Shown here: positions 59,372-64,000 of the stretch, one piece after another
Position numbering within the stretch: position 1 is the stretch's first letter
Layout of the letters: each line of letters opens with the position of its first letter
NCBI GenBank assembly: GCA_965237855.1
Contig: CBDEGK010000003.1
Span: 372,001 to 436,000, forward strand
DNA: 64,000 nt
Source: CBDEGK01 sp965237855
Lineage (GTDB): Bacteria > Pseudomonadota > Gammaproteobacteria > Pseudomonadales > Halieaceae
Reading direction: 5' to 3'
The notes under the pieces: model-generated
Databases searched by the model: none
The model's input: the letters and a program-made list of their open reading frames with translations, nothing else
Told to the model about the DNA's origin: nothing
Made by a program: the position numbers and the translations under genes

Positions 59372-60838
59372 GTGGGGCTAAACCAGAAACTTTTCCAGTA
59401 CCAAGCACTGGGGCAGGAATCAAATGCCTGGGACATCCTTCGTGCCGATACCGCGTGGTGGGCACTGGCATTCCTGCAAGATATTTTTGGCGAAAAAGCA
59501 GACGTTGTCTACGCTGTCGCTCAGACTTCACTTCACGAACTCCTTATTCAACTGCGCGAAAACGGCCATATTTCCGAGGCAGAAACTACCGCTCGTATGT
59601 ATTTGAGGTCTTGGATTGATCGAGGGTGGCTGCGTGAATCTGAGCAAATGATTACCCGAACCGACTCAACGATGGTGGCTATTCAGTTTTTGAATAATAT
59701 CGAGCGCCGAGAAAGTACCGCTAGCGCCTCGCACCTGACCGCGGCGCAAACCATGGCTCGTGACCTGGCGATATCGCTGTCCCCCAATATACAAGAGCGG
59801 ATCACGCTGCTGAGTTCCCAGCGCGACGAGATTGATCGCAAAATTGCCGATCTGAATGCCGGGCACGTAGAAACCATGACCGATGCGGCGCACCGCGAGT
59901 CAGTTAGGGCTTTGCATGGACAATGCTATCGCCTACTCCAGGATTTTCGCTTGGTTGAAAGCGATATGGAGGAAATGGACCGTTCTATCCGTCAACGGCT
60001 GCTCGACAGTGAGGGTGGGCGCGGCGTTGCCGTAACCGCCAGGCTTGAGGGAGAACGCGCACTCTCCGCGACCGATGCCGGCCAGGCCTTCAATGGCTTC
60101 TTTGATTTGCTCAATGATGATGTACGCAGTGGGGAATTCAGCGATCAGCTGGCCTCCATTTGCCAAACAACACCCGAGGAAATGCTCACTAAAGATGAAA
60201 AGCGCCTGTTGCGACGCCTTACTGCCATCCTGACCCGGGAAAGCTCACGCATTTTCGAGCGACGACAAACCACCAATGAAAATTTGAGGCGCGTCATTGC
60301 CTCGGGGGCATTCCTGGAAAAACAGCGTATTGACCACCTGATTGGTGATCTGGAACGCACTGCTATTACTCTTATAGAGGGGGGGCTCTCTTTGCGTACA
60401 GATACCGGGGTCTCGATCGCCGCAGGAAAGACAAGTAGGTCTCACCCCCTGACGATAAAGCCGATGTGGCCCGAAGACCACATCGATACCAGCAATGTAG
60501 TACCTGAGGTTTTTGATGAAGACGATATAGACCCGGAGGTTATTCGACACCTTTCTGGTATCAGTGTTAATGAGGTGGCCCGCAACATCCGTGAGCTATT
60601 GAATAATGAGGGTCCGATGAGCCTGCTTGATATCTCATTGCATCTGCCGGTGACCCGGGGTCTTGAAGAGGTTGTGGCCTATCTACGCGTTGCACATGGC
60701 GTGAATGCCCCCGTGCTGGAGGGTCGCCAGGATATGTACTTTTCAAATATTGATGGGAGGCGGTTTATGGCCCACATCTACAAATACATGCTCAGCGGAG
60801 ACTTGTTCCCTGAGAATATAGAGGATATTGGTTTATGA
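59372..60838 (+). CDS. jetA: Wadjet protein JetA (DUF3375)
   Basis: JetA is the kleisin-like subunit of Wadjet, an SMC-type complex that recognises and cleaves closed-circular plasmid DNA. The 488-residue protein has the DUF3375 start ALGQESNAWDILRADTAWWALAFLQDIFGE, a central coiled coil (ERITLLSSQRDEIDRKIADLNAGH), the KDEKRLLRRLTAILTRESSRIFERRQTTNENLRR helix, and a C-terminal winged-helix-like end with YFSNIDGRRFMAHI. The start is GTG 59372; no ATG or TTG exists in frame upstream before a stop. It overlaps jetB by four bases (ATGA). Confidence 0.92.
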   Translation: MGLNQKLFQYQALGQESNAWDILRADTAWWALAFLQDIFGEKADVVYAVAQTSLHELLIQLRENGHISEAETTARMYLRSWIDRGWLRESEQMITRTDSTMVAIQFLNNIERRESTASASHLTAAQTMARDLAISLSPNIQERITLLSSQRDEIDRKIADLNAGHVETMTDAAHRESVRALHGQCYRLLQDFRLVESDMEEMDRSIRQRLLDSEGGRGVAVTARLEGERALSATDAGQAFNGFFDLLNDDVRSGEFSDQLASICQTTPEEMLTKDEKRLLRRLTAILTRESSRIFERRQTTNENLRRVIASGAFLEKQRIDHLIGDLERTAITLIEGGLSLRTDTGVSIAAGKTSRSHPLTIKPMWPEDHIDTSNVVPEVFDEDDIDPEVIRHLSGISVNEVARNIRELLNNEGPMSLLDISLHLPVTRGLEEVVAYLRVAHGVNAPVLEGRQDMYFSNIDGRRFMAHIYKYMLSGDLFPENIEDIGL

Positions 60839-61569
60839 GCACCGATAGGGAGCCGAGTCAGATTTTTGACTCCAAATCAAATGATGCAGAGGATGCGCCG
60901 TTTGATGACGATCAGGTAGAGGATGAGTACGAAGGCGAGGACCTCATTCCATCGGATTTGAGTACCGCGAATGAGGATTCGCTTGTTCCTGTTGTCCTCA
61001 AACAGGCTATGTCCCTGCTAGTAACCCGGGGCGCGTTTTTCCGTGAAGATAAGCCTGCCATGTTCGAGGCCTTACGTGACAATGAGGAAGAGGCCGGAGC
61101 TTTTTTCGCCAGTATTTTTATGGTCTTGGTCATTAACCCCTCCTCCGGCCTTGCCATTATTCAGCCAGAAGACACCGACGTGCCGCACAATGCCCTGGTC
61201 AGGCCTCGCTCACTTTCACTGTATGACAGTGTTGTATTGGTTCAGCTGCGCAAGCATTACCAGGAAAAGGTCATTGCCGGCGAAGAAGGGGTATATATCG
61301 ATGTTGAAGAAATTGAGCAGGCGATAACTCCGCTATTGCCTGTCGCTAGCAGTGAAACCCGGGATCGTAGCAAGCTCAACGCCGCCCTCTCTCGGTTCGG
61401 TGAGCAGAAAATATTGCGCAAGGCTCAAGGCCGGGACAAGCACTACGAAATCACTCCCGTCATTCAACACGTTGTTAATGGCGATATGCTGGCTGAGCTG
61501 GAGAAAAAATACCGGTCGCTTGCAGGGGATCATTCCATTGATCTGGCAGAGGAGTCTGCCGATGAGTGA
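60835..61569 (+). CDS. jetB: Wadjet protein JetB (DUF4194)
   Basis: JetB is the small KITE-like subunit of the Wadjet SMC complex. The 244-residue protein has an acidic N-terminus (about residues 10-45) and the DUF4194 core: LVPVVLKQAMSLLVTRGAFFREDKPAMFEALRDNEEEAGAFF, RPRSLSLYDSVVLVQLRKHYQEK and a winged-helix end LNAALSRFGEQKILRKAQGRDKHYEITPVIQHVV. It overlaps both jetA and jetC, so the subunits are made together. Confidence 0.93.
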   Translation: MSTDREPSQIFDSKSNDAEDAPFDDDQVEDEYEGEDLIPSDLSTANEDSLVPVVLKQAMSLLVTRGAFFREDKPAMFEALRDNEEEAGAFFASIFMVLVINPSSGLAIIQPEDTDVPHNALVRPRSLSLYDSVVLVQLRKHYQEKVIAGEEGVYIDVEEIEQAITPLLPVASSETRDRSKLNAALSRFGEQKILRKAQGRDKHYEITPVIQHVVNGDMLAELEKKYRSLAGDHSIDLAEESADE

Positions 61570-64000
61570 GTCTTCTCCTCTTGCCGCGCCAACGGACCTC
61601 TTTGGCGCCGGCCAGGTCCGCCTGAATCAAGTGGCCATGTACAACTGGGGAACCTTTTCTGGGCTTCACCTGGCCGACATACACCCCGGCGGCACATTGA
61701 TTACTGGCGTTACTGGAGCAGGTAAAACCACGGCGGCTGATGCACTAATAACCCTGATCAATGGAACCAAGAGCGCCAATTACAACGCGGCGGCCGCCAA
61801 AGAAAGTGGTGAGGACCGCTCTTTGGTCACCTATATCCGCGGTAGTTATGGCAGTGAAGCTGACGATGATGGCGAGGGCAGCTCACGTAGTGTGTATAAA
61901 CGACCAGGTGCTACCGCCTCCCTGGCCCAGGCACAGTTCAGGCAAGATGATGGCCGGACATTCACCATTGGCATGATGTGCTGGATAAACGGTGCCGGCA
62001 ATGCGGCTAAAGATGTTCGTAGGGTGTATTTCACTGCCAGACGACACATCCCTGCGCAGGAAATACTGGGGGCGGCCGGCGACAAGGGCGCATCTGGCCT
62101 CAAGCGTTATCTTGAAAGTGATGTGAAAAGCTCTCCCTTTGAGCGCTTCGCTGAATACCAGGCCTCTGTCCGACTGGTCCTTTCTTTGGAGAATGAGAAC
62201 GCCCCGGCATTGCTGGCCAGAGCCCTGGGACTGAAGGAAATTAAGGACCTGACCAGCCTGCTGCGAGATCTAGTTTTGGAGCCCAGCGAGGTTCCCGGAG
62301 CCGCAAGGGCTGCCATTGAGTCCTTTGAAACACTTGATAATACCCACTCGCGCCTGGTGGAGGCCCGAGAACAACGCCAGCAACTTGATGCCTTGCCGGG
62401 GTTAAGGGATGAGCGGCAAACAGCCCGTGATCAACATGATGCATTTACTGATGCAATCCGCGCGCTGCCTATCCATATCGCAGAGCAGGCCGTGATTCTG
62501 GTCAGTGCTTTGATAGTAGAGCTTGAAAAAGACCTGTCCGGGTTGCGCGCAGAGTCCGAGCGCCTCATTACCGATAAAGATAACGAACAAGCGCGCCTGG
62601 AGGGACTCCAAAAAGCATTCAACAATGAAGGCGGGGATCGGATAGAGGCGGTGAAACAGGATCTTGAGCGTTCGGTACGGACGCTTGAGCAGGCCATCAA
62701 AAGCCGGAGCAACTACAGTAAGGATGTTTCTGACGCCGGCCTTGAAGAAGCGCTCTCCTCGGGAGATCTTGAAACACAAATCGCAGAAGTGGAGTCAAAT
62801 TCACTAAACATTAGTGAGTTAGAGTCATCTGTTAAAGAAAAATATGACAATGAAAATTTATCCAGGGTGACAGCAGAGAATCGGATCACAGCGCTTATTG
62901 GTGAGATCCGGGATATTGAGTCGCGCAAAAACTCCAACGTTGCTCCGGCCTTCCAACGCGTACGTGATGAGATCTGCCAGGCACTGAATCTGGATCGTGA
63001 CACCCTCCCCTTTGTCGCTGAGCTTATTGACGTCAAACAAGGTGAGGCTGAGTGGCGTGGTGCCATTGAGCGAGTGCTGGGTTTCGACAAGCTCAACCTC
63101 CTGGTGCCTAAAGGGCAGTACGGTAATGTTCGAAACTATCTAAACAGCCATCATCTGGGTCTGCGTGTGGCGATACAGCGTGTCGATGCTGTGGAGGATG
63201 GCACTGCTGAGTTTATGCGTGACGGGTTTCTCAAAAAGCTGGAATGGAAAAAGCACCCCTACCGGGAGTTCCTAAAACATCACATGGTTCGCCGCGACTT
63301 TCACTGCGTGGATTCGGCGGACGCAATGGCAAATATCGAATTCTGCGTAACCCGGGAAGGCTTGATCCAGCGGAAGCGTGGCCAATTGGATAAGGATGAT
63401 AGCTTCAAGATCTCCGATAAAAGCCGCTGGGCTCTGGGATTTAGTAATCAACTGGTTCTGACTGATCGTAAGGATGAACTGAAGTCCCAAACGCACGTCC
63501 ACGAAGAGGCAAAGCGTGAGGCTGAACGTCTTTCCGGCGAGCTGATTACTTTTGGAAATCAACTGAAAGCGCTGGAGCTGATAGCTCGCTACAGCTGGGA
63601 TGACATCGATGTTGAGTCTACTGAGCGCCAGCGCGAGTCTCTGAAGGCCGAATATGATGAATTGTTGGCCAACAGCGAGACATTGCGCGACCTGGAGCAG
63701 TCAATCACCAAGTGCAAGTCCAGCATTAAGGCAATGGAGGTCCTGCGGGATGAAAAGTACACAGCAGCGGGTGAGGCGAAGAATGAGCTGTCCCAACACG
63801 TCAAAGTTCGTGATGAGGATATTGAGGCGGCGCACGAGGGAATTGAGGAGGCGTCCCGGGAGATGCTTGAGTCCTATTTTGACCCAATAACAGCCGATGA
63901 CCTGGTAATGCGCGATAAGATGCGATCACGGCGTAGTCAGGTCCTGGAGCAGGAAAAAGAAAACCGCCTCCAAACGGTCCAGCGGTGCGACAACGCCATT
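61562..64000 (+). CDS. jetC: Wadjet protein JetC, SMC-like ATPase (partial)
   Basis: The frame begins ATG at 61562, overlapping the jetB stop by eight bases, and stays open to the window edge (813 codons). It starts MSESSPLAAPTDLFGAGQ, has VAMYNWGTFSGLHLADIHPGG and the Walker A ITGVTGAGKTTAADALITL (about residues 47-65), then a head domain and a long coiled coil (from about residue 270, AREQRQQLDALPGLRDERQ). A hinge-like region with WRGAIERVLGFDKLNLLVPK lies at about 500-519, and the coiled coil then continues. This is the MukB-like COG4913 family. The C-terminal half and jetD (nuclease, DUF3322/DUF2220) should follow outside the window. Confidence 0.92.
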   Translation, partial: MSESSPLAAPTDLFGAGQVRLNQVAMYNWGTFSGLHLADIHPGGTLITGVTGAGKTTAADALITLINGTKSANYNAAAAKESGEDRSLVTYIRGSYGSEADDDGEGSSRSVYKRPGATASLAQAQFRQDDGRTFTIGMMCWINGAGNAAKDVRRVYFTARRHIPAQEILGAAGDKGASGLKRYLESDVKSSPFERFAEYQASVRLVLSLENENAPALLARALGLKEIKDLTSLLRDLVLEPSEVPGAARAAIESFETLDNTHSRLVEAREQRQQLDALPGLRDERQTARDQHDAFTDAIRALPIHIAEQAVILVSALIVELEKDLSGLRAESERLITDKDNEQARLEGLQKAFNNEGGDRIEAVKQDLERSVRTLEQAIKSRSNYSKDVSDAGLEEALSSGDLETQIAEVESNSLNISELESSVKEKYDNENLSRVTAENRITALIGEIRDIESRKNSNVAPAFQRVRDEICQALNLDRDTLPFVAELIDVKQGEAEWRGAIERVLGFDKLNLLVPKGQYGNVRNYLNSHHLGLRVAIQRVDAVEDGTAEFMRDGFLKKLEWKKHPYREFLKHHMVRRDFHCVDSADAMANIEFCVTREGLIQRKRGQLDKDDSFKISDKSRWALGFSNQLVLTDRKDELKSQTHVHEEAKREAERLSGELITFGNQLKALELIARYSWDDIDVESTERQRESLKAEYDELLANSETLRDLEQSITKCKSSIKAMEVLRDEKYTAAGEAKNELSQHVKVRDEDIEAAHEGIEEASREMLESYFDPITADDLVMRDKMRSRRSQVLEQEKENRLQTVQRCDNAI

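Noticed and set aside
1..64000. tRNA or rRNA genes
   Set aside because: I saw no cloverleaf or rRNA-like sequence in the intergenic regions; no integration next to a tRNA can be claimed for the island.

Overview
The window looks like the chromosome of a marine or aquatic gammaproteobacterium. A member of the Cellvibrionales/Halieaceae-Spongiibacteraceae type is my best guess, from gene content and order rather than any database search. GC is moderately high in the core genes. Several blocks follow Pseudomonas-like order (serA, D-2-hydroxyglutarate dehydrogenase, rpiA, ilvA, a HAD hydrolase, rppH, ptsP, lgt, thyA, folA; and ygfB, zapA, 6S RNA, fau with ubiH/ubiI). A DUF3450-TtpC-ExbBD-TonB-TPR operon, paired sulfatases and large TonB-dependent receptors are typical of polymer- and peptide-using marine bacteria.

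Layout. 1-975: right end of an IS21-family element (istA tail, istB, terminal repeats) that has cut off the C-terminus of a sulfatase. 953-14760: a carbohydrate region with two sulfatases, an MFS transporter, a TIM-barrel sugar isomerase, a Gfo/Idh/MocA oxidoreductase, the upper Entner-Doudoroff genes zwf-pgl-edd-glk, and a LacI-type regulator. Three near-identical LacI-type operators (2398, 7528, 14351) sit in the three divergent promoter regions and suggest one regulon. 14734-16772: a two-component system. 16816-16946: a palindromic REP-like element. 17023-22106: a six-gene TonB energising operon. 22328-31754: folA-thyA-lgt, an NRDE protein, ptsP-rppH, a HAD phosphatase, a RlmI-type methyltransferase, gcvH and ubiI. 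31747-35312: ubiH, ygfB, the zapA region with 6S RNA and fau, and a 53-residue membrane protein. 35490-40318: ilvA, rpiA, D-2-hydroxyglutarate dehydrogenase and a broken serA. 40323-46276: an oppABCDF peptide importer whose OppC carries an extra fibronectin-III-like periplasmic domain. 46292-54651: an ECF sigma factor, a FecR-type anti-sigma factor, an STN-domain TonB receptor, a small secreted protein and a second TonB receptor.

From 54711 the character changes to a mobile/defence island. It holds an IS3 element (IS407-like) flanked by a 69-bp inverted duplication, small orphan genes (one probably frameshifted), short tandem repeats, a second IS3 element with a clean 3-bp target duplication, and then a Wadjet anti-plasmid operon: jetA (DUF3375), jetB (DUF4194) and the start of jetC (SMC-like ATPase), which runs off the end of the window.

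The strongest leads for a second look are the OppC fusion, the doubly damaged serA beside its metabolic partner gene, the LacI operator set, the inverted duplication around the first IS3 element, and the Wadjet-adjacent orphan genes. Wadjet itself is a known system. I found nothing that I can defend as a wholly new multi-gene system.
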